Shown: piece after piece, positions 24,444 to 35,118 of the stretch
Position numbering within the stretch: the stretch's first letter is position 1
Layout: each line of letters begins with the position of its first letter
Assembly (NCBI RefSeq): GCF_022348185.1
Contig: NZ_JAKRFD010000015.1
Coordinates: 1 to 64,000 of the forward strand
Direction: 5' to 3'
Source: Epibacterium sp. Ofav1-8
GTDB lineage: Bacteria > Pseudomonadota > Alphaproteobacteria > Rhodobacterales > Rhodobacteraceae
Length of the DNA: 64,000 bases
Translations under genes and position numbers: made by a program
Notes under the pieces: model-generated
What the model saw: only the letters and a program-made list of their open reading frames with translations
Databases searched by the model: none
What the model was told of the DNA's origin: nothing

Positions 24444-25604
24444 ATGGTCGATACCGTTTCGCCGAAGCCAACCGCCTGCCTGGCCCTTGCTGATGGCACC
24501 GTGTTCTACGGACACGGGTTTGGCGCCACCGGACGATGCGTGGCCGAGCTGTGCTTCAACACCGCGATGACCGGCTATCAGGAGATCATGACCGATCCCT
24601 CCTATGCGGGCCAGGTCGTCACCTTCACCTTCCCCCACATCGGCAACACCGGCGTCACCCCCGAGGATGACGAGACCGCCGACCCCGTCGCCGCTGGCAT
24701 GGTGGTGAAATGGGACCCGACCCTGGCGTCGAACTGGCGCGCCACCGAAGAGCTGAAGTCATGGCTCACCCGCACCGGCCGTATCGCTGTCGGCGGCATC
24801 GACACCCGCCGCCTGACCCGCGCCATCCGCCAGCAAGGCGCGCCGCATGTGGCGATGGAGCATAACCCTGAGGGGAATTTCGACCTCGAAGCGCTGGTCG
24901 CCGCTGCGCGTGCATGGCCCGGCCTTGAGGGCATGGACCTCGCCAAGGACGTGACCTGCGCGCAATCCTACCGCTGGGACGAGATGCGGTGGGCCTGGCC
25001 CGATGGCTACAGCCGTCAGGAGGACCCCAAGCACAAGGTGGTCGCCATCGACTACGGCGCCAAACGCAACATCCTGCGCTGCCTTGCGTCCGCCGGATGT
25101 GACGTCACCGTGCTGCCCGCCACGGCGACCTCCGAGGAAGTGCTGGCACATAACCCCGATGGTGTGTTCCTCTCCAACGGCCCCGGCGACCCGGCAGCAA
25201 CCGGTGAATATGCGGTGCCGATGATCAAGGACATCCTTGATAAGACCGACCTGCCGGTCTTTGGGATCTGTCTTGGCCACCAGATGCTTGCACTGGCATT
25301 GGGGGCAAAGACCACCAAGATGAACCACGGCCACCACGGCGCCAACCACCCGGTCAAGGAACACGGCACCGGCAAGGTTGAGATCACCTCCATGAACCAC
25401 GGCTTTGCGGTCGATGCTCAGACCCTGCCCGAGGGTGTGGAAGAGACGCATGTCTCGTTGTTTGATGGCTCCAACTGCGGCATCCGCATGAAGGATCGCC
25501 CGGTGTATTCGGTCCAGCACCACCCCGAAGCCAGCCCCGGCCCGCAGGACAGCTTCTACCTGTTTGAGCGTTTTGCAGACGCCATGAGCGCGCGCAAAGC
25601 CTGA
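24444..25604 (+). CDS. carA: Carbamoyl-phosphate synthase small subunit
   Basis: The glutaminase subunit that feeds ammonia to CarB for arginine and pyrimidine synthesis; 386 aa. The N-terminal small-subunit domain (GYQEIMTDPSYAGQ, GVTPEDDE, GGIDTRRLTR) is followed by a class I amidotransferase with the nucleophile Cys276 in GICLGHQ and the catalytic His/Glu in QHHPEASPGP. The ATG at 24444 has GGAGAG upstream; the in-frame ATG at 24429 would include that site. carB is not adjacent. A strong terminator follows. Confidence 0.98.
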   Translation: MVDTVSPKPTACLALADGTVFYGHGFGATGRCVAELCFNTAMTGYQEIMTDPSYAGQVVTFTFPHIGNTGVTPEDDETADPVAAGMVVKWDPTLASNWRATEELKSWLTRTGRIAVGGIDTRRLTRAIRQQGAPHVAMEHNPEGNFDLEALVAAARAWPGLEGMDLAKDVTCAQSYRWDEMRWAWPDGYSRQEDPKHKVVAIDYGAKRNILRCLASAGCDVTVLPATATSEEVLAHNPDGVFLSNGPGDPAATGEYAVPMIKDILDKTDLPVFGICLGHQMLALALGAKTTKMNHGHHGANHPVKEHGTGKVEITSMNHGFAVDAQTLPEGVEETHVSLFDGSNCGIRMKDRPVYSVQHHPEASPGPQDSFYLFERFADAMSARKA

Positions 25605-25656
25605 ACAGTCCAGACAATCCCTCGGCTGAAATCGGGGAACCATGAACTGATCCTTG

Positions 25657-25690
25657 CCCCCGGCGCATGACATCGCGCCGGGGGTTTATT
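25657..25690 (+). terminator. carA terminator
   Basis: A perfect 10-bp GC stem (CCCCCGGCGC / GCGCCGGGGG) with TTTATT downstream. Confidence 0.85.
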
Positions 25691-25755
25691 GTTGATCCGG
25701 GCCGCTTACGGGCGATTTACTTGGTGCCTTGGCTCCGCGCTGGTAGCCATGACAT

Positions 25756-27552
25756 ATGGGCAAGGATCACCCCGATCTGCACCGGAGCAGTCGCGTTCTG
25801 TTCCGACGCCCGTCCCGCGTGCCAGCCGGACGGCGGTCCCTCGATGTGTTTGACCTGGACCAGCTGCATCAGGATCATCTGGACAACCTGGCCCGGCTCG
25901 ATGCGATCAGATCCGCCGCCACCCGGATTGCCGCTGCCCACACGCCTCATACAAGCATCCTGTCGCTGCGTCCGCCAGGGTTCTGGCTGCGGCACCGCGC
26001 GGCGCCGATCGACAGGCTGGGACGCACGGTGATGATGCTGATGGCCGAGCCCGACCGGCATGCGGAGGTGCAAGCCAGCCTCTCTGATCACTTTGACGAG
26101 GTGATCCCGGTGCCTGCCCCCGCCGAGGGGCTCGAAACCAGTCTTGTCCGGCAGCTCAGCCCCCAAATGACCCGTGATGCGGCGCGCTGCGTCCCGGCCC
26201 GGCTGAGCTGCCGCAGCTTTGACAGCCAGCGCGCCCGCGCCCCGGCGACCCTGGTTGCGGCCTTGCTGGTGATGCTGGGCGTGCTGGCCCCGGGCGCGAC
26301 GCTGGTGGGGCTCGGCGCGCTCGCGCTGGTCACGCTGCTGCTGTTCACCCTGTTGCGCGTGGCTGGCCTGGCCGCCGCCCTGCGCCAGCGTGCGCCCCCG
26401 CGCCACCGTGCCCCAACGCCGGCGACACTGCCGATGATTTCGGTGATGGTCCCTTTGTACCGTGAAGCGGAAATAGGCCGTCACCTGCTGCGCCGCCTGT
26501 GCCGCCTGACCTATCCGCGTGATCGAATGGAAGTCCTTCTGGTGCTGGAGGAAGCCGACGACGTCACGCGGCAGGCTGTGAACTGCGCCGACCTGCCGGA
26601 CTGGTTCCGGGTCGTCGAAGTGCCCCGGGACGGCCCCCTGACCACGAAACCGCGCGCAATGAACTATGCGCTCCATTTCTGTCGCGGTGAGATCATCGGC
26701 GTCTGGGATGCCGAAGACGCCCCGGAGCCCGACCAGTTGGATGTGGTCGCCCGCACCTTTGACCAGGCGCCGCCGGATGTGGTCTGCCTGCAAGGGGTGC
26801 TGGATTTCTACAACCCCACCCGAAACTGGATCTCCCGCTGCTTCACCCTGGAATACGCAGGCTGGTTCCGGGTGCTCCTGCAAGGCATCTCGGGGCTGCG
26901 CCTGGTGGTGCCGCTGGGCGGGACCACCCTGTTCATCCGGCGCGCTGCACTGGAACAGCTTGGCGCCTGGGACGCCCACAACGTGACCGAGGATGCCGAT
27001 CTCGGGGTCCGTCTGGCCCGCGCCGGCTACCGGACCGAGATGATGCCCACCGCGACCTATGAGGAAGCCAACAGCCGCATTGTCCCATGGATCAAACAGC
27101 GCTCCCGGTGGCTCAAGGGGTTCATGATGACCTATCTGGTCCACATGCGGGCGCCCCGCGATCTGTTCAAGCATCTGGGCTGGCGCCGCTTCCTCGGCTT
27201 TCAGGCGTTCTTTCTCGGCACGCTGGGACAATTCCTGCTGGCGCCGGTGGTGTGGAGCTTCTGGCTGGTGGCACTGGGGTTGCCGCACCCTGCGGCCACG
27301 GTCATACCGCAACAGGTCGTGGTGATGGCGACCGCCAGTCTGATCCTCTTCGAGGCCCTGAACATCTGCGTCTGGATATTCGGCGCCCGCGCCGCGGGGC
27401 GCGCGCGGCTGGCGCTCTGGGCACCGGTGATGCCGATCTATTTCATGCTGGGATGTCTGGCCGCCTACAAGGCGCTTTGGGAGGTGTTTGTCGCGCCCTT
27501 CTTTTGGGACAAGACCTCACATGGCGAACACGGCGGCATCAGCGACAGCTGA
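25756..27552 (+). CDS. Family 2 processive-type glycosyltransferase, membrane-bound
   Basis: A 598-aa protein. Residues 1-160 form an N-terminal cytoplasmic extension resembling a GspE-N/MshEN-type region, then two spans (about 165-205), a GT2 domain (about 230-450) with PLYREAE, DAEDAPEPD, TEDADLGVRL and KQRSRWLKG (QxxRW), and C-terminal spans. The motifs are those of cellulose-synthase-like enzymes making extracellular polysaccharide. The substrate is not evident. It stands alone, with no polysaccharide cluster beside it. Confidence 0.88.
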   Translation: MGKDHPDLHRSSRVLFRRPSRVPAGRRSLDVFDLDQLHQDHLDNLARLDAIRSAATRIAAAHTPHTSILSLRPPGFWLRHRAAPIDRLGRTVMMLMAEPDRHAEVQASLSDHFDEVIPVPAPAEGLETSLVRQLSPQMTRDAARCVPARLSCRSFDSQRARAPATLVAALLVMLGVLAPGATLVGLGALALVTLLLFTLLRVAGLAAALRQRAPPRHRAPTPATLPMISVMVPLYREAEIGRHLLRRLCRLTYPRDRMEVLLVLEEADDVTRQAVNCADLPDWFRVVEVPRDGPLTTKPRAMNYALHFCRGEIIGVWDAEDAPEPDQLDVVARTFDQAPPDVVCLQGVLDFYNPTRNWISRCFTLEYAGWFRVLLQGISGLRLVVPLGGTTLFIRRAALEQLGAWDAHNVTEDADLGVRLARAGYRTEMMPTATYEEANSRIVPWIKQRSRWLKGFMMTYLVHMRAPRDLFKHLGWRRFLGFQAFFLGTLGQFLLAPVVWSFWLVALGLPHPAATVIPQQVVVMATASLILFEALNICVWIFGARAAGRARLALWAPVMPIYFMLGCLAAYKALWEVFVAPFFWDKTSHGEHGGISDS

Positions 27553-27555
27553 ACC

Positions 27556-28206
27556 TCACCCCCCGCGGGTGCCGGCGTCCTGCTTCAGACGCGTGGTGAA
27601 CGCCACCGAGATATGATCCTTCAGCGCCTGCCCCGCAGCCGCTTCATCGCGGTCGGCAATGGCTGCCACGATCTGCTTGTGCTCGGTCTGGGCGATGCGC
27701 CCGCGCCCCTCCGCCGCCAGCGAGGTGGTCGCCATCAGCGCCATCGAGCGATGCACCAGATCCAGCTGCTGCACCAGATAGCGGTTGTGCGACGCCAGAT
27801 GGATCTGCTGGTGAAAGCGCCGGTTGGCCTTTGCCAGTTCGACCGGATTGTCCACCAGCGCATCATCCGCTGCCACCATGTCGCGCAGGACCTGGATTTC
27901 TTCCTCGGTGGCATGCCGCGCCGCCAGCGCCGCCGCCAGCCCTTCGAGTTCGCGCCGTACCACATAGAGTTCGGCCATCTGGTTATGATCGAGCGAGGCC
28001 ACGATCAGCGAGCGGCCATCGCGTTCCAGCAGGCTCTGGGTTTCCAGCCGTTGCAGGGCCTCGCGGATCGGCGTGCGCGACACGCCGAAGCGATCCGCAA
28101 GATCGCTTTCCACCAACCGGTCGCCGGGCTTGAACATGCCCACGTCGATCGCGTCGAGGATCAGCCCGTAGGCATCCTTCTGCGTGCTGCTCTTCGTCTG
28201 GTTCAT
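27556..28206 (-). CDS. GntR-family transcriptional regulator (FCD domain)
   Basis: A 216-aa FadR-type regulator. The winged HTH (GDRLVESDLADRFGVSRTPI and REALQRLETQSLL) is at residues 27-70, and the FCD ligand domain follows with ELYVVRRELEGLAAALAA, NRRFHQQIH and a later His in TEHKQIVAAIADRD, giving the metal/ligand site of this family. Convergent with the glycosyltransferase and divergent from the pyrimidine nucleotidase. Confidence 0.92.
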   Translation of the reverse strand: MNQTKSSTQKDAYGLILDAIDVGMFKPGDRLVESDLADRFGVSRTPIREALQRLETQSLLERDGRSLIVASLDHNQMAELYVVRRELEGLAAALAARHATEEEIQVLRDMVAADDALVDNPVELAKANRRFHQQIHLASHNRYLVQQLDLVHRSMALMATTSLAAEGRGRIAQTEHKQIVAAIADRDEAAAGQALKDHISVAFTTRLKQDAGTRGG

Positions 28207-28327
28207 TGCGGCTGTGACCTCCCTCGCATCGCATCTGTCTACGCCGCCCCTCGCCCCCGATCAAGCCTGCGGCGTTTCCACCCCTGCCCCATTGCAAATC
28301 GGGGCATTGCGGCCTAGGTCTCGCGCC

Positions 28328-28972
28328 ATGGTCAAGCAGTCCTTTTCTCATATCGAACACTGGGTGTTCGATCTCGACAATACGCTCTATCACCCCTCCG
28401 CCCGTCTCTTCGATCAGATCGAGGCGAAGATGATCGCTTATGTGATGGACACACTCGGGGTGGATCATGGCGCGGCGGACAAGCTGCGCGGCGACTATTG
28501 GCGCAACCACGGCACCACGCTGGCGGGATTGATGCAGGAGCACAACATCGACCCCGATCCGTTTCTGGTGGCGGTGCATGACATTTCGCTTGACCATCTG
28601 GAGCCCGATCAGATGTTGGCCGGCCATATCGAGGCCTTGCCGGGGCGCAAGATCGTTTACACCAATGGCTCTGCCCCCTATGCGGAGCGCGTTCTGGCCG
28701 CGCGGGGGCTGTCGGGGCTGTTTGACGGCATCTACGGCGTGGAACACGCAGAGTACCGCCCGAAGCCAGAGCGCAGCGCCTTTGAACGGGTGTTTGCGCA
28801 GGCCGGCGTCGAGACCACCAAGGCGGCGATGTTCGAGGATGACCCGCGCAATCTGACCGCCCCGCATGCGATGGGCATGCGCACGGTACACGTCGCGCCC
28901 GAGGCCTTTGCCGGCGATCATATCCACCATCACACCATGGATCTGACAGAGTTCCTGGGCCAGCTGCGATAG
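28328..28972 (+). CDS. Pyrimidine 5'-nucleotidase (HAD superfamily)
   Basis: A 214-aa HAD phosphatase of the SDT1/pyrimidine 5'-nucleotidase type. Motif I is FDLDNTLYHPS, motif II VYTNGS, motif III lysine in RPKPERSAF, and motif IV FEDDPRNL. It probably hydrolyses UMP/CMP or related phosphates. The ATG at 28328 starts just ahead of motif I; no strong ribosome-binding site is seen. Confidence 0.9.
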   Translation: MVKQSFSHIEHWVFDLDNTLYHPSARLFDQIEAKMIAYVMDTLGVDHGAADKLRGDYWRNHGTTLAGLMQEHNIDPDPFLVAVHDISLDHLEPDQMLAGHIEALPGRKIVYTNGSAPYAERVLAARGLSGLFDGIYGVEHAEYRPKPERSAFERVFAQAGVETTKAAMFEDDPRNLTAPHAMGMRTVHVAPEAFAGDHIHHHTMDLTEFLGQLR

Positions 28973-29056
28973 CCTGTCGCAGCGACCAAAATGCACATGT
29001 CACAGTCATGTTTCGCACCCTATATCGCCGGTTAAGACGATATCACGGAGCCTGAC

Positions 29057-29305
29057 ATGACCGCCTATACCCTGCCACCGAAGCTCACGACCTTTGAGCG
29101 CATCATCTTTCGCGTGCCCGTGCTGGGCCGCATCTGGAAAGAGGTGAGCTATGGCGATGAGGGCAATGTCTACTACGCGATTGCCACGTTCATCAGCCTC
29201 TGGGGCATCTCCATCATGCTGTTTGGCCTGCCCGGCCTTTACCTGCCTGCGCTCGCTCTGGTGCCGGTGATGTGGATCATTTTGATCCTGATTTCGCGCG
29301 GCTGA
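29057..29305 (+). CDS. Small membrane protein, unknown function
   Basis: An 82-aa protein with two spans (about residues 38-56 and 60-78) after a short cytoplasmic part (FRVPVLGRIWKEVSYGDEG). CACGGAG precedes the start. The sequence is of a type seen in roseobacters as a conserved hypothetical; no function is known to me. Confidence 0.75.
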   Translation: MTAYTLPPKLTTFERIIFRVPVLGRIWKEVSYGDEGNVYYAIATFISLWGISIMLFGLPGLYLPALALVPVMWIILILISRG

Positions 29306-29388
29306 TCCCCTGCGGCACAGAGCCGCTTGTCATTCGTCCGCCCCGCGCCCTATGTCTCCTCCCATAGGAACAGCGCGGGGCCGAGGTG

Positions 29389-30585
29389 ATGAGCGAGACA
29401 TGTGATATCCTGATTTCAGGCGGCGGCATTGCCGGGCTGACCGCTGCGGCGACGTTTGCAGCGCGCGGATTTTCCGTGATCTGCGTCGACCCGACGGCCC
29501 CTGTGACCACGCGCGAGGACGCGGGCGCGGACCTGCGCACCACAGCGTTTCTGCAACCGGCAAAATCTCTGCTGGAGGATGCAGGGCTCTGGGCGCGGTT
29601 GGCCCCTTATGCCGCACCTTTGCAGATCATGCGCATCATCGACGCGGGCGGTGCCGAACCCGAACCGCGTGTGGTGCGAGAGTTCAATGCTGCAGAGATT
29701 TCCGAACTGCCCTTTGGCTGGAACCTGCCCAACTGGCTGCTGCGCCGCGAAATGCTGTCGCGCATCAAAGAGTTGGCCAATGCGGAGTTTCGCCCCGGCG
29801 TTGGCACCCAGAGCCTGTTCACCCGCACGAGCGAGGCCCGTGTGACCTTGAGTGATGGCGCGCGTGTGCGGTGCAAACTGGTGCTGGCCTGTGATGGGCG
29901 CGCCTCTCCCATGCGCGAGGCGGCAGGGATCGACGTGCAGACCACCCGTTACGGACAAAAGGCGCTGGCCTTTGCGGTCACCCATGATCTGCCGCATGAG
30001 AATGTGTCGACCGAAATTCACCGCACCGGTGGCCCCTTTACGCTGGTGCCCCTGCCGGATCTGGACGGGCGGCCCTCATCGGCGATTGTCTGGATGGAAA
30101 CAAATGCCAACGCCGACCGGCTCGCAGCCCTTGATGAAACCGCATTTGAAGGCGAGATGAACACCCGCTCCTGCGGGGTGCTGGGGACGCTGAGACTGGC
30201 CTCGCGCCGCACCCTTTGGCCTATCATCAGCCAGCGCGCCGAACGGCTGGTGGGCGAGCGTCTGGCATTGATGGCCGAAGCGGCACATGTGGTGCCACCC
30301 ATTGGGGCACAGGGGCTTAATATGTCGCTGGCGGATTTGCGGGTACTGATGGATCTGGTGGAGGCGCGCCCCGAGGGGCTGGGCGATCAGGCAATGCTGG
30401 ATGCCTATGAGAAAGCCCGCCACAGCGATATCAGATTGCGGGTCAGCGGTATTGATCTGCTGAATCGTGCCTCGATGATCGAGGCCCGTCCGCTCAGGGA
30501 TTTGCGGGCCGGTGGGCTGAACGCGCTGTATTCCCTGCCGCAGGTGCGCAAGATGCTGATGCAGATGGGGCTTGGCGTGCGATAG
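29389..30585 (+). CDS. UbiH/UbiF/COQ6-type FAD monooxygenase
   Basis: A 398-aa flavoprotein hydroxylase. The N-terminal dinucleotide fold ILISGGGIAGLTAA, the central CDGRASPMREAAGI (DG motif) and C-terminal ALMAEAAHVVPPIGAQGLNM (GD-type FAD motif) are in order. Members hydroxylate the ubiquinone ring. Note ALMAEAAHV where most family members have ALIGDAAH. Which ring carbon is modified cannot be told. GTG at 29386 directly precedes the ATG. Confidence 0.9.
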   Translation: MSETCDILISGGGIAGLTAAATFAARGFSVICVDPTAPVTTREDAGADLRTTAFLQPAKSLLEDAGLWARLAPYAAPLQIMRIIDAGGAEPEPRVVREFNAAEISELPFGWNLPNWLLRREMLSRIKELANAEFRPGVGTQSLFTRTSEARVTLSDGARVRCKLVLACDGRASPMREAAGIDVQTTRYGQKALAFAVTHDLPHENVSTEIHRTGGPFTLVPLPDLDGRPSSAIVWMETNANADRLAALDETAFEGEMNTRSCGVLGTLRLASRRTLWPIISQRAERLVGERLALMAEAAHVVPPIGAQGLNMSLADLRVLMDLVEARPEGLGDQAMLDAYEKARHSDIRLRVSGIDLLNRASMIEARPLRDLRAGGLNALYSLPQVRKMLMQMGLGVR

Positions 30586-30637
30586 AAAACGGGCCTGTCC
30601 TATGGGACAGACCCGTGCCTCCGGCGGAGGTATTTTT
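30586..30637. terminator. Paired terminators between convergent genes
   Basis: A stem ACGGGTCTGTCC / GGACAGGCCCGT followed by TTTTC acts on the minus strand for the aminotransferase (30586-30616). A short stem CCTCCG-G-CGGAGG followed by TATTTTT acts on the plus strand for the hydroxylase (30618-30637). The second element is of a kind I associate with many roseobacter intergenic regions. Confidence 0.65.
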
Positions 30638-30654
30638 GAAAAGATGAAGCCGTG

Positions 30655-31779
30655 TCAGAGCACTTGGTCGAGCACGGTTTTCAGCCGCGACAGCGTGCCG
30701 TTGACGTCATAGAGCTTATCAAGACCAAAGAGGCCAAGGCGGAAGGTCATAAACCCCTCAGGCTCGTCGACCGCGAGCGGCACGCCTGCGGCGATCTGCA
30801 TGCCTTGGTCGGCGAATTTCTTGCCATTCTGGATCTGCGGATCATCGGTGTAGCTGACCACCACACCCGGCGCGCCAAAACCTTCGGCCGCCACAGAAAT
30901 GACGCCTTTTTTCGCGAGCATTTCACGCACGCCATTGCCCAGTTTCCACTGCGCCTCGCGCAAGCGTTTGAAACCATATTCTTTGGTCTCCGCCATGGTA
31001 TCACGGAACATGCGCAGCGCATCCGTGGGCATGGTGGCGTGATAGGCATGACCGCCGTCCTCATAGGCTTGCATGATCGCGCGCCATTTCTTGAGATCGA
31101 GGGCGAAGCTGTCGGAGGTGGTCTCATCCAGTCGGGCAAGCGCGCGTTTGGAGAGCATCACCAGCCCAGCAGACGGCGACGCGCTCCAGCCTTTTTGCGG
31201 AGCAGAGATCAGCACGTCGACACCGGTGGCCTTCATATCGACCCAAGCGCAGCCGGAGGCGATACAGTCCAGCACCATCAGCGCGCCGACCTCATGGGCG
31301 GCTGTGGCCATTTGGGTCACGTAGTCATCCGGCAAGATCACACCGGCCGCAGTTTCCACATGGGGCGCAAAAACGACGGCGGGTTTTTGGTCGCGGATCG
31401 CCTTGACGACCTCATCGATGGGGGCCGGAGCAAAGGGCGATTGCGCGGTATTGCCGGTCTGGCGCGCCTTCATGACACTGGCGGATTTGGTCAGGCCGCC
31501 TGTTTCAAAAATCTGGCTCCAGCGATAGGAGAACCAGCCATTGCGCACCACCAGCGTGTCCTGATTGCGGGCAAACTGGCGCGCGACGGCCTCCATCGCA
31601 TAGGTCCCGCCACCGGGCACCAGCGCGGTCGCATCCGCCTTGTAGACCTCTTTCAGCATGGCGTTGATGTCCAGCATCACCTGCTGGAATTCCTTTGACA
31701 TGTGATTGAGGGACCGGTCGGTGAACACCACCGAGAACTCATCCAGACCATCAGGGTCGACTGTCTCCAAGAGGGCCAT
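30655..31779 (-). CDS. Class V aminotransferase (alanine/serine-glyoxylate type)
   Basis: A 374-aa PLP enzyme. The Schiff-base Lys196 is in SAPQKGWSASPSAG, Asp171 (MVLDCIASG) would bind the pyridine nitrogen, and PGGGTYAMEAVARQF lies near the phosphate site. The family includes alanine-glyoxylate and serine-glyoxylate aminotransferases; the exact amino donor is uncertain. The two Lrp/AsnC regulators upstream are in the same direction, so they may regulate it. Confidence 0.9.
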   Translation of the reverse strand: MALLETVDPDGLDEFSVVFTDRSLNHMSKEFQQVMLDINAMLKEVYKADATALVPGGGTYAMEAVARQFARNQDTLVVRNGWFSYRWSQIFETGGLTKSASVMKARQTGNTAQSPFAPAPIDEVVKAIRDQKPAVVFAPHVETAAGVILPDDYVTQMATAAHEVGALMVLDCIASGCAWVDMKATGVDVLISAPQKGWSASPSAGLVMLSKRALARLDETTSDSFALDLKKWRAIMQAYEDGGHAYHATMPTDALRMFRDTMAETKEYGFKRLREAQWKLGNGVREMLAKKGVISVAAEGFGAPGVVVSYTDDPQIQNGKKFADQGMQIAAGVPLAVDEPEGFMTFRLGLFGLDKLYDVNGTLSRLKTVLDQVL

Positions 31780-31901
31780 GAGAAATCTCCTTGCTGCAAT
31801 AGGGTCGGCTGGGGCCGGTTGTCTCTGTCATGGCAGAGCCGCCCCTCTGGCTCAAGCGCCACGTGGCTACAGCTCTTGTCGCAAAAGCCGTTAAATGCGC
31901 A

Positions 31902-32360
31902 TCAGCCCAAGGGGCCGGGGCGGCGTTCTTCGGACAGGAGCACATTGGCGTCCACATTACCCGCCCCCGGCAAGGTCATGATCCGCCGCCGCAGGACGCG
32001 TTCGAAATCGGCAATGTCGCGGGCGACCACCCGCAGGCGATAGTCGTAAAACCCCAGCACATGCTCCACCGTCTGCACCTCCGGGATGGCCGAGACCGCG
32101 CGCTCAAAGTCATCAAGGCTGACACGCCCTTTGGTGGCCAGTTTGACGCCGACAAAAACGGTGACACCGAACCCCAGTTTCTCCAGATCAAGATCCAGCA
32201 CCCGATGCGACAAAATCCCTGCCTCCTCCAGCCGCTTGATGCGTCGCCATGTAGCGGGCTGGCTGAGGCCTAGCGCGCGGCCAAGTGCGCCTGCGGTCTG
32301 GGTTGCGTCCTCCGACAGGGCCCGCAGGAGCGCCAGATCAATTTCGTCCAATTCGGTCAT
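31902..32360 (-). CDS. Lrp/AsnC family transcriptional regulator
   Basis: A 152-aa regulator. The HTH (LLRALSEDATQTAGALGRAL and GLSQPATWRRIKRLEEAGIL) is at residues 9-50, and the C-terminal RAM domain follows with VFVGVKLATKG and VLGFYDYRLRVVARDIADF. Coupled by ATGA to the upstream Lrp paralog, so the two probably work as a pair or heteromer. Confidence 0.93.
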   Translation of the reverse strand: MTELDEIDLALLRALSEDATQTAGALGRALGLSQPATWRRIKRLEEAGILSHRVLDLDLEKLGFGVTVFVGVKLATKGRVSLDDFERAVSAIPEVQTVEHVLGFYDYRLRVVARDIADFERVLRRRIMTLPGAGNVDANVLLSEERRPGPLG

Positions 32361-32812
32361 AGCGGCAGCGCCGTCCGTGTGGTGATCCGCGCCACATGCA
32401 TCAGCGCCTCAATATCGGTGATATTCGGCAGTTGCAGGATGCGATCCCGATACAGCGCCTGATAATGGGCCATATCGCGCGCAATCACGCTGAGGCGCAC
32501 ATCGACCTGCCCAAGGAAGGTCTGGATCTCCAGCACCTCCGGGATTTCACGCGCGGCGGGGATGAATTCATCAAAAGCGCGTGGGTTGGTCTTATCAAGC
32601 GTCACCCGCAGTGAGACCTCAACCGCATAGCCTAAGGCCTGCCAGTCGATGACCGCGCGCGTGCCCTTTACGACACCGCCCTCACGTAACTTCTCCAGCC
32701 TGCGCGACAGGCGCGAGGCGGTGAGTCCCAGCCGGTCTGCCAGATCCGGCAGCGATTGGGTCGGGTCCTCCTGAAGGTTGCGCAATATGCGCCTGTCGAG
32801 ATCATCAAGCAT
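32357..32812 (-). CDS. Lrp/AsnC family transcriptional regulator
   Basis: A 151-aa regulator with the HTH (LQEDPTQSLPDLADRLGLTA, SRLSRRLEKLREGGVV) and a RAM domain (VEVSLRVTLDKTNPRAFDEF, IQTFLGQVDVRLSVIARDMA). It is divergent from ilvC with a 137-bp spacer, so it may control branched-chain amino acid synthesis. Overlaps the second Lrp gene by ATGA. Confidence 0.94.
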   Translation of the reverse strand: MLDDLDRRILRNLQEDPTQSLPDLADRLGLTASRLSRRLEKLREGGVVKGTRAVIDWQALGYAVEVSLRVTLDKTNPRAFDEFIPAAREIPEVLEIQTFLGQVDVRLSVIARDMAHYQALYRDRILQLPNITDIEALMHVARITTRTALPL

Positions 32813-32910
32813 GATTACTACGGTAATCTACATTTTTGCGAATAGACACTGCAAAAAACAGTCAACTCGTATACCAATCGCTCTCGCATCTCCCGCCCTG
32901 CCGTCTATGA

Positions 32911-33972
<1,062 letters not shown>

Positions 33973-33981
33973 GGATCCCGT

Positions 33982-34003
33982 TTGCGGAGCCAAGGCTCCG
34001 CAG
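33982..34003 (+). repeat. Perfect hairpin after ilvC
   Basis: TGCGGAGCC-AA-GGCTCCGCA forms a 9-bp stem with a two-base loop. It has no T tail and lies ahead of the true terminator; it may protect the ilvC mRNA 3' end. Confidence 0.6.
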
Positions 34004-34018
34004 CCCGGACCTCTGCAG

Positions 34019-34048
34019 GGCGCCTCGGGACACCGGGGCGCCTTTTTC
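34019..34048 (+). terminator. ilvC terminator
   Basis: A GC-rich stem (GGCGCC with flanking CGG / CCG pairs and GGCGCC) followed by TTTTT. Confidence 0.8.
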
Positions 34049-34166
34049 ACGGTGTCACAGGCGTCGTTCTGCAACGAAACATGCCGCATTGACCTGTCCT
34101 CGCACCAGAGGTCATCTGCCCGCACGGCACCCAAGTTCAGTCAGCGCCCATTGTCAGGAGAAAACC

Positions 34167-35066
34167 ATGCCGGAAATCGCCCCCCGTTACTGGGCCATGG
34201 TGGCCGCATTGGGTCTCACTTGGGGCGGGACATTCATGGTGGTCGAACTGGCACTGCGCGGGATCACCCCGTTTTGGCTCGCGTCCGGGAGGATCGGATT
34301 TGCGGCGCTGTTGTTGACCGCGATCTGGGGCCTGCGCGGGTTTCGCCTGTTTGAAGGGCGCTCCAACTGGCCCGTCGTGATCTACGTGGGTATTCTGAGC
34401 TCCACACTGCCCTTCATCCTGATCAGCTGGGGCCTGCAGCATGTGACCTCCGGTTTTGCAGGGGTCAGCATGTCGGCCATCCCGCTGATGGTTCTGCCGC
34501 TGGCGCATTTCTTCGCCTCAGAACCCCTGACCCTGCGTCGCCTGATCGGGGTGGTCATCGGCTTTTTCGGGGTCGCCCTGCTGATTGGCGGCCAGGCCTT
34601 TGAAAGCAATGGCTCCGATCTGGAATGGGCAGGCCGTCTTGCCTGCCTCGGTGCCGCGGCCTGCTATTCGGTCTCTTCGATCTCTGTTCGCCGCCTGCCG
34701 GAGGTCGATTCCGTTGGCCTTGCCGCAGTGCTCCTGCTGATCGGTGCCCTTGGCATAGTCCCCGCCGCCTGGGTGGTCGAAGGCCCGCCGCCCGTCATCT
34801 CGTCAGAAACCTGGATGTGGTTGGCAATTCTGGGTCTGATCCCAACCGCCGGAGCAAACCTGTTGCGCGTCCTGGTCATTCGCGGTGCAGGACCGACCTT
34901 CATGAGCCTCACCAATTATCTGGTCCCTGTCTGCGCCGTTTTCTTTGGTGCGGTGTTCCTCAGCGAAGCCCTGCCCGGCACGCTGCTGTGGGCCTTGGCC
35001 CTGATCCTCGCAGGAGTAGCACTCAGCCAATACGGCGCCTTAAAACGCCTGTTTGGCCTGACCTGA
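34167..35066 (+). CDS. DMT-superfamily (EamA) transporter
   Basis: A 299-aa inner-membrane protein with ten predicted spans in two EamA repeats (about 7-140 and 155-290). LGLTWGGTFMVVELALRGITP is the typical first helix, and CLGAAACYSVSSISVRR starts the second repeat. Usually exports metabolites; substrate unknown. CAGGAG precedes the ATG at 34167. Confidence 0.92.
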   Translation: MPEIAPRYWAMVAALGLTWGGTFMVVELALRGITPFWLASGRIGFAALLLTAIWGLRGFRLFEGRSNWPVVIYVGILSSTLPFILISWGLQHVTSGFAGVSMSAIPLMVLPLAHFFASEPLTLRRLIGVVIGFFGVALLIGGQAFESNGSDLEWAGRLACLGAAACYSVSSISVRRLPEVDSVGLAAVLLLIGALGIVPAAWVVEGPPPVISSETWMWLAILGLIPTAGANLLRVLVIRGAGPTFMSLTNYLVPVCAVFFGAVFLSEALPGTLLWALALILAGVALSQYGALKRLFGLT

Positions 35067-35118
35067 GGCTAAAGCACCAAGGCAAAATTCCCACTTATTC
35101 AGCTTTTCAGAAATATCT